A stretch of 64,000 bases of DNA from the NCBI RefSeq assembly GCF_002930645.1, contig NZ_PSNW01000005.1, forward strand, positions 248,001-312,000. The letters run 5' to 3'. Of this stretch, positions 1 through 8,346 are shown one piece after another; the first letter of the stretch is position 1; every line of letters begins with the position of its first letter. Position numbers and translations under genes: made by a program. Under the pieces are notes generated by a model. The model was not told where the DNA came from, ran no database searches, and was given only the letters and a program-made list of their open reading frames with translations. The DNA comes from Solimonas fluminis. GTDB lineage: Bacteria > Pseudomonadota > Gammaproteobacteria > Nevskiales > Nevskiaceae.

Positions 1-453
1 GTCGAGATTCGCCCCTCCACGTACAACGCCAACGGCCGCATGGTCATCGAGATCCGCGCCCATCTGGGCGGGATGACGCTGTCCAACATCGACGCCCTGA
101 GCCGTGACGAAGCCCGCCGGCTGAGTCCGCAGGAAGTCGATCCGATCGACGAGGAAGCGCAGGCGCCCGCGCCGGCATCGCCCCCGGCCAAGCCGAAGGC
201 GAAGCCGCGCAGTCCGCGCGATCCCCTGGTCGATACCACGCCGTTCGGCAGCGAACCGGCTCCCGTGTCCGCTGCGGCCTCGGCCGAGGCAGACGACGCG
301 GCGCTGTTCGGCTCCTTGTGGCCCCTGGGCGAGACCGTGAAGCTCGATGCGACCGTGGATCGTCGTGTGCTGCGTCAGCAGCGCGACCGTCTCGACAAGC
401 TGGGCTACGAGTTCGCTCCGTTGTCCCAGGACTGGCATCTCAAAGCTGCCTGA
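1..453 (+). CDS. DUF3275 family ICE protein, C-terminal part (5' end outside window)
   Basis: The frame is open from the first base and ends at TGA 451-453, giving the last 150 residues of a protein that begins left of the window. The visible N-terminal stretch (IRAHLGGMTL, SRDEARRLSPQEVDPIDEE) resembles the conserved core of DUF3275, a family of about 200 residues found almost only in ICEs of this type. A Pro/Ala/Lys-rich linker (about residues 55-75) joins it to a short C-terminal part. The role is unknown; its place in the accessory block before the helicase suggests an element-maintenance function. The family call is from memory of the motif, not from a search. Confidence 0.65.
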   Translation, partial: VEIRPSTYNANGRMVIEIRAHLGGMTLSNIDALSRDEARRLSPQEVDPIDEEAQAPAPASPPAKPKAKPRSPRDPLVDTTPFGSEPAPVSAAASAEADDAALFGSLWPLGETVKLDATVDRRVLRQQRDRLDKLGYEFAPLSQDWHLKAA

Positions 454-460
454 TCCATCC

Positions 461-537
461 GCCGCCTCGCGCGGCATTCCGCCACCCGCCGGGGTTCTCC
501 CCCGACGGGGAGGGCTCCGGCCTTTTCTTCAAGGAGA
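461..537 (+). promoter_or_regulatory. Stem-loop leader, radC-motif-like, copy 1
   Basis: The spacer before the 543 gene holds a hairpin GCCGC-ctcgc-GCGGC (461-475), a pyrimidine-rich CCACCCGCC stretch, then GGGG/CCCC pairing segments and the AAGGAG ribosome site. The same order recurs before five other genes in this ICE. It fits the radC RNA motif, a candidate cis-regulatory RNA known from mobile elements; function unproven. Confidence 0.5.
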
Positions 538-542
538 CCCTC

Positions 543-908
543 ATGGGCTGGACCTTCGTTCGTCAGAAACGCGATCAGTTGATCCGCGAGCTGCTCGCTC
601 CGCAGGCGTCCGAACGCGCTTGCTGCGAAGTCATCGACCACACTCTGGACGGCGACGTTCTGTGGACCGTGGTTCGCGTCACCGCCAAGCAGGCGGGCGT
701 CATGGGCCTCGCGGCCGGTGAGTCCGTCTGCTACGTCGGCTGCCATCTGCTGGAAAGCGCGGGCTTTGAGTGGGGCTACAAGTCACTCGATGAGTCCGTG
801 CATCCGTACTACTACTCGTGCCCGCTGCGCTATCTCGACATGGCGCCGGTGCAAAGCCCCGAGTGGCGCGAGCGGGTTCACCGCTTCCACGCAGGGCGCG
901 CTGTCTAG
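543..908 (+). CDS. Small ICE accessory protein (MGWTF type, possibly DUF6927)
   Basis: A 121-residue protein. The start at 543 is chosen because AAGGAGA (531-537) sits just upstream; an open frame reaching further 5' has no ribosome site. It begins MGWTF and carries aromatic and cysteine-rich stretches (CYVGCHLL, HPYYYSCPLRYLD). The MGWTF opening recalls DUF6927 proteins of mobile elements, but no enzyme motif is visible and no function can be given. It is the second gene of the accessory block and has its own stem-loop leader. Confidence 0.75.
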   Translation: MGWTFVRQKRDQLIRELLAPQASERACCEVIDHTLDGDVLWTVVRVTAKQAGVMGLAAGESVCYVGCHLLESAGFEWGYKSLDESVHPYYYSCPLRYLDMAPVQSPEWRERVHRFHAGRAV

Positions 909-920
909 CGGCACGCATCT

Positions 921-985
921 TCCTTCACCCAACCGGGGCGAGCACTGCCCCGCGGGCTGTGGTTGCTCCTTCATTTCCAAGAGGA
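921..985 (+). promoter_or_regulatory. Stem-loop leader, radC-motif-like, copy 2
   Basis: The spacer before the 993 gene contains TTCACCCAACC followed by GGGG-cgagcactg-CCCC, a GC-rich second segment, and AAGAGGA as ribosome site. It has the same layout as the leaders at 461, 2831, 3236 and 35247. Confidence 0.45.
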
Positions 986-992
986 CATCACC

Positions 993-1643
993 ATGCCTGC
1001 ACCTTCTTCCGCGAAACCGCTGTACCGCATCGACGAATGCCCCGACCTCATGGCCGACGGTTGCGTCGGCGACGAGCAGGGCAATCTCGTCTTTCTCTCG
1101 ATCTGGGCGCGCGACACCGCCGTTCAGGAGTTCCTCGCCCGCCTGACCCTCAGCCGGGATGAACAGGGGCTGGACCAGTTCCACGTCATCACCGATCAGG
1201 GCGCATCCATCCCGGTCTTCGTCGGCAACGTCGAGAACCTGGAAAAGCGCATCACACGCGCCTACCGGCGAACGCGGTTCGGTTCGCTGACGAACGTGTG
1301 GCTGTTCGATCGTCGCTGCGTGAAGCCAGACAAGGCCAACGCCAGCGCGCTGGCGCTTCTGCCCAGGGATTCCGCTCACCGGCTCGACCGGCTGTGGACG
1401 CTGGTGCAGGACACCTGCCCGCTGCCACTGCTCGACCACTGGCGCGACACCGTGCTGGAGCTGTTGCAGACACAGCGGATGCTGACCGGTCTTCCCTTGG
1501 CCCTCGGGCCGCTGGAAGGCCATCGGCTGGCCCTCGATGTCCCGGCGCTGACGAAGGAGTTGGGCGAGCTGATCCGCAACGGCACCCTCGGCGCTACGCA
1601 GTACGAACTGGCCGCGAACGCACCGCTTCGGCGTGTGGCGTGA
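993..1643 (+). CDS. Conserved ICE protein of unknown function
   Basis: A 216-residue protein. The start at 993 is supported by AAGAGGA (979-985); an in-frame ATG at 963 lacks a ribosome site and lies inside the leader hairpins. The sequence is soluble-looking, with no signal peptide or membrane segment and no motif I recognise. Its neighbours (DUF3275, MGWTF protein, DUF6094 methyltransferase, helicase) are a set often carried together in PAGI-2/ICEclc-like elements. I infer an accessory role in element upkeep but cannot name a function. Confidence 0.7.
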   Translation: MPAPSSAKPLYRIDECPDLMADGCVGDEQGNLVFLSIWARDTAVQEFLARLTLSRDEQGLDQFHVITDQGASIPVFVGNVENLEKRITRAYRRTRFGSLTNVWLFDRRCVKPDKANASALALLPRDSAHRLDRLWTLVQDTCPLPLLDHWRDTVLELLQTQRMLTGLPLALGPLEGHRLALDVPALTKELGELIRNGTLGATQYELAANAPLRRVA

Positions 1644-1644
1644 G

Positions 1645-1702
1645 CCATCCCCACGGGCATGCGCGCCGCGCGTGCCCGCCTTCCCTCATCCATCACCAGG
1701 AG
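1645..1702 (+). promoter_or_regulatory. Stem-loop leader, radC-motif-like, copy 3 (divergent)
   Basis: Between the 993 and 1709 genes there is CCATCCCCA, then the long inverted repeat CGGGCATGCGCG/CGCGCGTGCCCG, then AGGAGA before the ATG. It follows the layout of the other leaders but has one longer stem instead of two short ones. Confidence 0.35.
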
Positions 1703-1708
1703 AAATCC

Positions 1709-2818
1709 ATGGCACTCATGTTTCCGCGCCTGGCGCGCAATTTCATTCGTAACGGCTACTTCCCCACCGACGAGCCGACGCTGGAGCGGGCCTTGTCCGC
1801 GCTGGCGCCGTCTCCCGGCGCCATGTCCATCCTCGATCCCTGCGCCGGCGAAGGCGTGGCGATCGCCGAAGCCGCCCACGCCCTCGGGCGCGAGCAGGTC
1901 CAGGCCTTCGCCGTCGAGTACGACGCCGAGCGTGCCCGCCACGCACGGAAACTGGTCGATCGCTGCATCCACGGTGACCTGATGGACACGCTGATCTCGC
2001 GCCAGTCCTTCGGGCTGCTGTGGCTGAACCCGCCGTATGGCGACCTGAGCAAGGACGTGAACGGCAACATCGGCTATCAGGGCCAGGGCCGTGCGCGGCT
2101 GGAAAAGCTGTTCTATCAGCGTGCGCTGCCGCTGCTGCAGTACGGCGGCGTGCTGATCTTCATCGTGCCGTCCTACGTGCTCGACGCCGAGCTGGTCGGA
2201 TGGCTGACGCGCCACTTCGCCGACCTGCGCATCTACCGTGCGGTGGAAACGCAGTTCAAGCAGGTGGTGATCTTCGGTCGCCGGGTTCGCCAGCGCGACC
2301 AGGCATCGGAGTCGGTCAAAGCCGTGCGCGGTCTGCTGCTGCAGATCGGACAGGGTGACGCCGAAGCCGAGGAACTGCCGCTCGAATGGCCGTTCCTGCC
2401 GTACACCGTCCCTGCCAGCCCGGCCGAGCCGGAGCACTTCTATCGCGTGACGATGGAGCCCGAGCAGTTCGCCGATGAAGTCGGCCGGCTGCAAGGACTC
2501 TGGCCGGCGCTCGATACTCACCTGGGCGCCGCGCAGCAATCGCTGCGTCCGCCCGCGCGGGCCTTGTCGCACTGGCATCTCGCCCTGGCCTTGGCCGCAG
2601 GCGCGATCTCCGGCGTGGTGAAGTCCAGGACCGGTCGCGTGCTTGTCGTCAAAGGCGACACCCACAAGGAGAAGACCCTCCAGACGGAATACACCGAGCG
2701 CGACGACGGCTCCGTGGCCGAGACGCGCATCCTCACCGACAAGTTCGTGCCGGTCATTCGTGCATGGGACTTGACGCTGGGCTCGCCCACGTGGGGCGAA
2801 GTGCTGACCATCCGCTGA
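1709..2818 (+). CDS. SAM-dependent DNA methyltransferase-like protein (DUF6094 type)
   Basis: A 369-residue protein with the Rossmann-fold methyltransferase signature. Motif I DPCAGEG is at residues 43-49 and catalytic motif IV NPPY at 107-110, the form used by enzymes that methylate exocyclic amines of adenine or cytosine. ATG at 1709 follows CAGGAGA. No target-recognition domain or partner nuclease adjoins it, so it could protect ICE DNA from host restriction rather than act in an R-M system (inference). Proteins with this layout are annotated DUF6094 in related ICEs. Substrate and sequence specificity cannot be read from the sequence. Confidence 0.85.
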   Translation: MALMFPRLARNFIRNGYFPTDEPTLERALSALAPSPGAMSILDPCAGEGVAIAEAAHALGREQVQAFAVEYDAERARHARKLVDRCIHGDLMDTLISRQSFGLLWLNPPYGDLSKDVNGNIGYQGQGRARLEKLFYQRALPLLQYGGVLIFIVPSYVLDAELVGWLTRHFADLRIYRAVETQFKQVVIFGRRVRQRDQASESVKAVRGLLLQIGQGDAEAEELPLEWPFLPYTVPASPAEPEHFYRVTMEPEQFADEVGRLQGLWPALDTHLGAAQQSLRPPARALSHWHLALALAAGAISGVVKSRTGRVLVVKGDTHKEKTLQTEYTERDDGSVAETRILTDKFVPVIRAWDLTLGSPTWGEVLTIR

Positions 2819-2830
2819 TCGCTTTTCCCT

Positions 2831-2912
2831 GACGGTTCGCCGTCGCTTTCATCCACCCACCGGGGTCACGTCGCCCCGATGGGGGTGCCGTGGCCCCTTC
2901 TTCCAGAAGGAG
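2831..2912 (+). promoter_or_regulatory. Stem-loop leader, radC-motif-like, copy 4
   Basis: Clear three-stem layout: GACGG-ttcg-CCGTC (2831-2844), then TTTCATCCACCCACC, then GGGG-tcacgtcg-CCCC and GGGG-gtgccgtgg-CCCC, then AGAAGGAG. This is the cleanest copy of the leader family in the window. Confidence 0.55.
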
Positions 2913-2920
2913 AAACCACC

Positions 2921-3226
2921 ATGGCACTCGCAGTCCTCAACCTCGCGTCACAAGCACGCTTTTCGCCCGGGCAGGTGGTCATGACCGCCGGCGTCGATGA
3001 GCTGGTCCGACAGGGTCGGCTCAACCCCACGCCGTACCTGCGCCGCCATCTTCATGGCGATTGGGGCGACCTGGACGACAGCGATCGGCGGCAGAACGAT
3101 GCCGCGCTGAAGTCCGGCGAGGATCGTCTGTTCTCGTCCTACCAGGTCACGCGCGACCTGAAGCTATGGATCATCACCGAGTGGGATCGCAGCGTCACCA
3201 CGCTGCTGTTGCCCAGCGAATACTGA
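2921..3226 (+). CDS. Small ICE protein of unknown function
   Basis: A 101-residue protein starting at 2921 after AGAAGGAG. It has two parts: an N-terminal region with LNPTPYLRRHLHGDWGDL, and a C-terminal region rich in aromatic and beta-type residues. Homologues in similar elements carry names such as plasmid-related protein or type I restriction subunit M, but at this length no methyltransferase motif is present and I do not accept that name. It lies just before the large helicase gene, with a separate leader. Confidence 0.75.
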   Translation: MALAVLNLASQARFSPGQVVMTAGVDELVRQGRLNPTPYLRRHLHGDWGDLDDSDRRQNDAALKSGEDRLFSSYQVTRDLKLWIITEWDRSVTTLLLPSEY

Positions 3227-3235
3227 ACCGCATCC

Positions 3236-3319
3236 AGCGGCCTCGCGCCGCTTCTTTCTTCCCACCCAGGGGCATGTCACCGCCCCGTGGGGGAGGTGCA
3301 TGCCCCATCTCCTTGGAGC
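3236..3319 (+). promoter_or_regulatory. Stem-loop leader, radC-motif-like, copy 5
   Basis: The spacer before the helicase gene repeats the layout: AGCGG-cctcgcg-CCGCT (3236-3252), TTCTTTCTTCCCACCCA, GGGG-catgtcaccg-CCCC, GGGG-aggtgcatg-CCCC, then TTGGAG before ATG 3326. Confidence 0.55.
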
Positions 3320-3325
3320 ATCACC

Positions 3326-5599
3326 ATGTCCCTCGATCTCGAAACCGTTCCCGAAACCGCTGTGCAGGGCGACCTGCTCGAAGCGGCCGCTTCACCTCTC
3401 ACGCTCAGCCTGCAGGACTTCGTATCGGAGTTCGGCGACGAGCTGCTCGACTCGCTCAACCGCGCCAATCCACCGGTCTACACCGGCCAGGTGCGGGTGC
3501 ATCGGCAACTGATCCTCGCCGCGCTCAAGCGCAAGCTGTTCCCGGCGCAAGCCGATGTGGTCCACGCCGTCACCGAGCTGTTGGTCGATCGCGGCGAACG
3601 CGCCGCGATCGTCAATGGCGAGATGGGCTGCGGCAAGACGACGGTGGGTATTGCCACCGCCGCCGTGCTCAACGCCGAAGGCTACCGCCGTACCCTGGTT
3701 CTGTCTCCGCCGCATCTGGTCTACAAGTGGCGGCGCGAGATCCAGGAGACGGTGGCCGGTGCCAAGGTCTGGGTGCTCAATGGCCCGGACACGCTGGTCA
3801 AGCTGCTGAAACTGCGCGAGCAGTTGGGCGTGCCGGCCCAGGGCCAGGAGTTCTTCGTCCTGGGCCGCGTACGGATGCGGATGGGGTTCCACTGGAAGCC
3901 CGTCTTCACCCGGCGGCGCACGCCACACGGCGACGTGGGCGCCTGCCCGGATTGCGGGCATGTCATCACCGACCTCGACGGCGAGCCGATCAACCCGGTC
4001 GAGCTGGAAGCCGAGGAGTACCGCCGCAAGTGCAGCCACTGCCGTGCACCGCTGTGGTCGTTGATCCGTCCCAGAGGCCTGTCCGCCAGCGACCAGTCCT
4101 CGACCGTGCTCAAGGCACTGAAGCGTATTCCAACCATCGGGGAAGTCACCGCGCAGAAGCTGATGCAGAAGTTCGGTGACGCCTTCCTCGCGTCGATGCT
4201 CGGGGACAACATCCACGAGTTCATCAACCTGATGGATGGCAACGGCGAGCTGGTCTTCTCGGATCGGCAAGCCCACCGGATGGAACGCGCGATGGCCAAC
4301 ATGGAGTTCGGCTTGGGCGAAGGCGGCTACCAGCCGTCCGAGTTCATCAAGCGGCAGCTTCCCCAAGGCACGTTCGACCTGCTCATCGCCGACGAGGCGC
4401 ACGAGTACAAGAACGGCGGCTCCGCACAGGGCCAGGCCATGGGAGTGTTGGCGGCCAAGGCGCGCAAGACGCTGCTGCTCACCGGCACACTGATGGGCGG
4501 CTACGGCGACGACCTGTTCCACCTGCTGTTCCGAGCCCTTCCCGGGCGGATGATCGAAGACGGCTACCGGCCGACGAAGAGTGGCAGCATGACGTCGGCC
4601 GCGATGGCGTTCATGCGCGATCACGGTGTCTTGAAGGACATCTACTCCGAGAGCACCGGCACGGCGCACAAGACGGCCAAGGGCACCAAGGTATCGGTGC
4701 GCACGGTCAAGGCGCCGGGCTTCGGCCCGAAGGGCGTGCTGCGTTGCGTTCTGCCGTTCACGGTCTTCCTCAAGTTGAAGGACATCGGCGGCAATGTGCT
4801 GCCGCCCTATGACGAGGAGTTCCGCGAAGTCGCGATGGACACGGCGCAGGCCGCAGCCTACCGCGATCTGGCGGGTCGGCTGACCCAGGAGCTGAAGCAG
4901 GCCCTGGCGAAGCGCGACACGACGCTGCTCGGTGTAGTCCTCAATGTGCTGCTGGCCTGGCCGGACTGCTGCTTCCGGTCGGAAACGGTGGTGCATCCGC
5001 GCACACGCAACACCTTGGCGTTCGTGCCGGCTCAGTTCAACGAGCTGGAGGTGATGCCCAAGGAACGCGAGCTGATCGAGATCTGCAAGCAGGAGAAGGC
5101 GGAAGGTCGCAAGACCCTGGTCTATTCGGTCTACACCGGCACGCGCGACACCACGTCGCGCCTGAAGGTGCTGCTGGAGCAGGAGGGCTTCAAGGTGGCG
5201 GTACTGCGCGCGAGCGTGGATGCCTCCCGCCGGGAAGACTGGATCGCCGAGCAGTTGGACCGTGGCATCGACGTGCTCATCACCAATCCCGAGCTGGTGA
5301 AAACCGGCCTGGACCTGCTGGAGTTCCCGACCATCGTGTTCCTCCAGTCGGGCTACAACGTGTATTCGCTGCAGCAGGCCGCCCGGCGCTCATGGCGCAT
5401 CGGCCAGAAGCAGCCGGTGCGCGTGATCTACCTCGGCTACGCCAACTCCTCGCAGATGACCTGCCTGGGGTTGATGGCCCGGAAGATCATGGTGTCGCAG
5501 AGCACGTCGGGCGACGTGCCCGAGTCCGGACTCGATGTCCTGAACCAGGACGGCGACTCGGTGGAGGTGGCACTGGCACGGCAGCTTGTCACGGTCTGA
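3326..5599 (+). CDS. SNF2-like DEAD/DEAH helicase of the ICE backbone
   Basis: A 757-residue superfamily 2 ATPase. Walker A GEMGCGKTT is at residues 98-106, a DEAH box (ADEAHEY) at about 356-359, TGTLMGG (motif III) follows, and the C-terminal lobe carries the Swi2/Snf2-type motif VI RRSWRIGQ near 685. Two CxxC pairs (CPDC near 210, CSHC near 236) form a zinc knuckle inserted between the ATPase motifs. Start 3326 follows TTGGAG. This helicase is a regular part of PAGI-2/ICEclc-type elements; its job there is not established. It is separate from, and much less RapA-like than, the helicase in the 23,306-26,248 cargo gene. Confidence 0.88.
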   Translation: MSLDLETVPETAVQGDLLEAAASPLTLSLQDFVSEFGDELLDSLNRANPPVYTGQVRVHRQLILAALKRKLFPAQADVVHAVTELLVDRGERAAIVNGEMGCGKTTVGIATAAVLNAEGYRRTLVLSPPHLVYKWRREIQETVAGAKVWVLNGPDTLVKLLKLREQLGVPAQGQEFFVLGRVRMRMGFHWKPVFTRRRTPHGDVGACPDCGHVITDLDGEPINPVELEAEEYRRKCSHCRAPLWSLIRPRGLSASDQSSTVLKALKRIPTIGEVTAQKLMQKFGDAFLASMLGDNIHEFINLMDGNGELVFSDRQAHRMERAMANMEFGLGEGGYQPSEFIKRQLPQGTFDLLIADEAHEYKNGGSAQGQAMGVLAAKARKTLLLTGTLMGGYGDDLFHLLFRALPGRMIEDGYRPTKSGSMTSAAMAFMRDHGVLKDIYSESTGTAHKTAKGTKVSVRTVKAPGFGPKGVLRCVLPFTVFLKLKDIGGNVLPPYDEEFREVAMDTAQAAAYRDLAGRLTQELKQALAKRDTTLLGVVLNVLLAWPDCCFRSETVVHPRTRNTLAFVPAQFNELEVMPKERELIEICKQEKAEGRKTLVYSVYTGTRDTTSRLKVLLEQEGFKVAVLRASVDASRREDWIAEQLDRGIDVLITNPELVKTGLDLLEFPTIVFLQSGYNVYSLQQAARRSWRIGQKQPVRVIYLGYANSSQMTCLGLMARKIMVSQSTSGDVPESGLDVLNQDGDSVEVALARQLVTV

Positions 5600-5612
5600 T
5601 CCATGTGCTCAT

Positions 5613-5673
5613 GCCGGCGGCCCCTCGGGGTCGCCGGCTTCTTTCCACGGCCCTTCGGGGCCGTTTTTCTTGG
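5613..5673 (+). terminator. Two tandem terminator hairpins after the helicase gene
   Basis: First stem GCCGGCG/CGCCGGC (5613-5638) is followed by TTCTTT. The second stem ACGGCCC-ttc-GGGGCCGT (5649-5666) runs straight into TTTTTCTT, a standard intrinsic terminator. Together they end the accessory block before the transfer genes. Confidence 0.75.
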
Positions 5674-5798
5674 CCGTATGAGACAGTCCATGGCGCCGCC
5701 CGCCATGTATTCGGGCGGGCGTCAGTGCGTTTTGTTTGCTGCCCGCAGGCCAAGCGGCGGCGATGGTGAGCGCTCCGTGTTCCAGGGAAGCGCCCTCC

Positions 5799-6368
5799 AT
5801 GCAACCATCCATCCGCGCTGTTCACCGCCTGGCCCTCGCCGCTGGCTTGCTTGCCGGCAGCCTGTTGGCCGCCGGCTGCGCCACGACCGCCGCGCCGTCT
5901 GCGCCAGCGGTGCCGGCCGCATCGCCGACCGCCGTCGCGCCGGAGCCGGATTTCGTTCCGGTGGCCCGCTACGGCCGCTACACGCTGGTCGAGCTGGTGC
6001 CGGAACCTGCGCAGCGTGATCTCTTGCAGCAGGCGGTGGAGGTCTCTATTCCGCCCACGCTCGATGCCAGCGTGGGCGATGCCATGCGCCATGTGTTGCT
6101 GCGCTCCGGCTATCGGCTCTGCGATGCGGCCGAGGCCGCCGCGCTCTACGCGCTGCCGCTGCCCGCCGCACACCTGCGCCTGGGTCCGCTGATGCTGCGT
6201 GATGCCTTGCTGACCCTTGCCGGCCCCGCCTGGGAGCTGTCGGTCGATGACTTGACCCGCCAGGTCTGCTTCAGCCGGCACGGTGCTTCCGCCTTCCTTT
6301 CCGCCAACCCGCCCGGCACCGCCACGTCCGTGCCGGACGCAGACCGGCCCGAGGAGATGCAGCCATGA
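5799..6368 (+). CDS. pilL: PilL-type lipoprotein of the ICE transfer region (TIGR03748 family)
   Basis: A 189-residue protein, first gene of the transfer block. ATG 5799 is preferred over an upstream in-frame start because it begins a clean lipoprotein signal peptide ending in lipobox LAAGC with Cys27 as the lipidated residue. The mature part, with VARYGRYTLVEL followed by a repeated alpha/beta region, matches my memory of the PFGI-1 class PilL N-terminal family. PilL is found with type IV pilus or mating-pair genes in such elements; here no other pil genes are adjacent, so it probably works at the outer membrane of the transfer machine. It overlaps the next gene by ATGA. Confidence 0.8.
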   Translation: MQPSIRAVHRLALAAGLLAGSLLAAGCATTAAPSAPAVPAASPTAVAPEPDFVPVARYGRYTLVELVPEPAQRDLLQQAVEVSIPPTLDASVGDAMRHVLLRSGYRLCDAAEAAALYALPLPAAHLRLGPLMLRDALLTLAGPAWELSVDDLTRQVCFSRHGASAFLSANPPGTATSVPDADRPEEMQP

Positions 6369-7012
6369 CCTTTCCCCAAGCGCCATCCGAGCGCAATTCC
6401 CGCACGCGTTGGCTCAAGGTCGCCGCAGCCTTCTGGCTGCTGCTCATCAGTGCCGTGGCACTCATCAACAGCGTCGGCCTGTCGCGGCTCGCCGAACAGA
6501 CCCAGAGCAGCGCACAGGATGCGCAGGTCAAGGCGCTGGGCCTGCGCGTGGCCGATCTCGAACAACAGGCCGATGCGGACAAGCGCCGGCCGGTGCCGGT
6601 CAGCCAGCCCGAATTCGCCACCGCGCGGCAGGCGCTGGACGAGCGGATGACGCGCCTTGAAGAGGCCGATGAGGCGAGGGCCTTGGCGATCGACCTGCAG
6701 ACGCTGCAGGCGCGCGTGAACGGAATCGAGACCCGTCTGGAGAAGACCCGGCAGGTGGCATCCGCCGCTCGCCCGCGCGCTCCGGTTGCGACGAAGCCCA
6801 AGGTGCCGGAGCCGCCGTTCCGGGTGCTCGGCGTGGAGCTGCGGGGAGGCGAGCGCTTTCTGTCGATCACCTCCACCGCCGCGGCCTCGCTCGCGGGCGC
6901 CCGGCTGCTGCGCGAGGGCGATGCCGAGGGCGGCTGGCAACTGCAGTCCATCGAGGCGCAGGCGGGCGTGTTTCAGGTGAACGGCCAGACGCAGCGCGTC
7001 GCGGTGCCGTAG
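6365..7012 (+). CDS. Membrane-anchored coiled-coil protein of the transfer region
   Basis: A 215-residue protein starting within the stop codon of pilL (ATGA overlap). It has one N-terminal membrane segment (about residues 20-38), then a long helical coiled-coil region (about 40-130), a Pro/Lys linker, and a small C-terminal beta domain beginning FRVLGVELRGGERFL. This inner-membrane bitopic layout suits a periplasmic spacer or scaffold in the secretion channel (inference). I do not recognise a named family; it occupies the usual slot between pilL and the PFL_4693 gene. Confidence 0.75.
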   Translation: MTFPQAPSERNSRTRWLKVAAAFWLLLISAVALINSVGLSRLAEQTQSSAQDAQVKALGLRVADLEQQADADKRRPVPVSQPEFATARQALDERMTRLEEADEARALAIDLQTLQARVNGIETRLEKTRQVASAARPRAPVATKPKVPEPPFRVLGVELRGGERFLSITSTAAASLAGARLLREGDAEGGWQLQSIEAQAGVFQVNGQTQRVAVP

Positions 7013-7021
7013 GAGGTCGCC

Positions 7022-7741
7022 ATGAACCTGCGGTCGTTGCTCGTTGCTGTCGTTCTGTTCGCCGCTTTCGGCGCATCCGCCCAGCCGGCCCCGGTGACGA
7101 ACTCGCGCATGGTGCCCGCCCAGGTGCAGCCGGGCGCTGATGCCGCGCTCGACGAGAGGCAGGCGCGGGAGTGGGGGCTTCACCCCGAGGAGTGGGCGCG
7201 TTACCGGCAACTGATGCAGGGGCCGCTCGGGGTCTATTCGCCCCAGCTCGATCCGCTCACGGCGCTGGGCATCGAGGCCCGCAGCGAGGAGGAGCGCAGG
7301 CGCTACGCGGAGTTGCAGGTGCAGGCCGAGGCCCGGCGCGTCGGCAAGACGCTGGCCTACCAGCGGGCCTACGACGCGGCGTGGCAGCGCCTGTTTCCCG
7401 GCCAGCCGCGCGTGAGCCTGCCCGGCGCCAAGGCGCAGGGTGCCGGCAACACCGGCTCGGGGCGCCTAGCCGTCTTCATCAAGGCCGACTGCGCACCGTG
7501 CGCGCAGCGCGTGCAGCAGTTGCAGGCGGCCGGCACGGCCTTCGATCTCTACATGGTCGGCAGCCGTCAGGACGACGCGCGCATCCGGCAGTGGGCCACC
7601 CAGGCGGGCATCGACCCGGCCAGGGTGCGCGCCCGCACCATCACGCTCAACCACGATGCGGGACGCTGGCTGTCGCTCGGCCTGCCCGGCGATCTGCCGG
7701 CCGTGGTGCGCGAGGTGAACGGCCAATGGCAGCGGCAATAG
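7022..7741 (+). CDS. ICE protein PFL_4693 family (TIGR03759), thioredoxin-like
   Basis: A 239-residue exported protein with a Sec-type signal peptide ending near ASAQP. The ribosome site AGGAGGT overlaps the previous stop codon, so translation is coupled. The C-terminal third is thioredoxin-like, with CAPC at residues 157-160 (KADCAPCAQRVQQL), and is preceded by a charged helical region. In this ICE class the family lies directly before a lytic transglycosylase and is thought to act in the periplasm. Whether the CxxC pair is redox-active is not known. It overlaps the next gene by 16 bases. Confidence 0.85.
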   Translation: MNLRSLLVAVVLFAAFGASAQPAPVTNSRMVPAQVQPGADAALDERQAREWGLHPEEWARYRQLMQGPLGVYSPQLDPLTALGIEARSEEERRRYAELQVQAEARRVGKTLAYQRAYDAAWQRLFPGQPRVSLPGAKAQGAGNTGSGRLAVFIKADCAPCAQRVQQLQAAGTAFDLYMVGSRQDDARIRQWATQAGIDPARVRARTITLNHDAGRWLSLGLPGDLPAVVREVNGQWQRQ

Positions 7742-8346
7742 GTGCTCCGGGCCGGGAGCACCGGCCGTCCCGCGTCGCCATCCGCTGCACCAGCGCCGCG
7801 CTGCTGCTCACCACCGTCGGCTGGGCGCTGGCCGCCCTGGCGCGGGAAGTGCCGCCGCCGGCCTATCAACTGGCGGCGCATCGTGCAGACGTGCCGGCGG
7901 CCGTGCTGTACGCGGTGGCCTTGCAGGAGAGCGGCGCCATGCTGCGCGGGCGCCTGATCCCCTGGCCGTGGACGCTCAACGTCGCTGGCTCGCCACAGCG
8001 CTACGCCACCCGCGTCGAGGCCTGCGCGGGGCTGCACCGTGCGCTCGCCCACACGCCGGCCAATCGCATCGACGCCGGCCTCGGCCAGGTCAATCTCGGC
8101 TACCACACGCATCGCTACACGCAGCCCTGCGAGCTGCTGGACCCGTACCGCAACCTCGCCATCGCTGCGGAAATCCTGCGCGAACAGCACACGCCGGGCG
8201 AGGACTGGCTGCTTGCCATCGGCCGCTACCACCGGCCCGCCGGCGGGGCACCCGCGGCGCGATACCGGCGCAGTGTGCATCGGCACCTGACCCGCGTACT
8301 CGACCCCGGCGTTCCCGTTCCAACTCTCCAGGCCACCACGCCATGA
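7726..8346 (+). CDS. Lytic transglycosylase (SLT domain) of the transfer system
   Basis: A 206-residue protein beginning at ATG 7726 inside the previous gene. An N-terminal hydrophobic segment (about residues 20-40) should export or anchor it. The SLT fold is marked by ALQESGAM with catalytic Glu68, then GLGQVNLGYH and a C-terminal IGRYHRP segment. It cuts peptidoglycan so that the secretion channel can cross the wall. Its place between the PFL_4693 and PFL_4695 genes is typical of this ICE class. The stop overlaps the next start as ATGA. Confidence 0.85.
   Translation: MAAAIGAPGREHRPSRVAIRCTSAALLLTTVGWALAALAREVPPPAYQLAAHRADVPAAVLYAVALQESGAMLRGRLIPWPWTLNVAGSPQRYATRVEACAGLHRALAHTPANRIDAGLGQVNLGYHTHRYTQPCELLDPYRNLAIAAEILREQHTPGEDWLLAIGRYHRPAGGAPAARYRRSVHRHLTRVLDPGVPVPTLQATTP

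Noticed and set aside
2921..3226. Type I restriction subunit M
   Set aside because: Only 101 residues and no SAM-binding or NPPY motif; the name would be a carried-over annotation.
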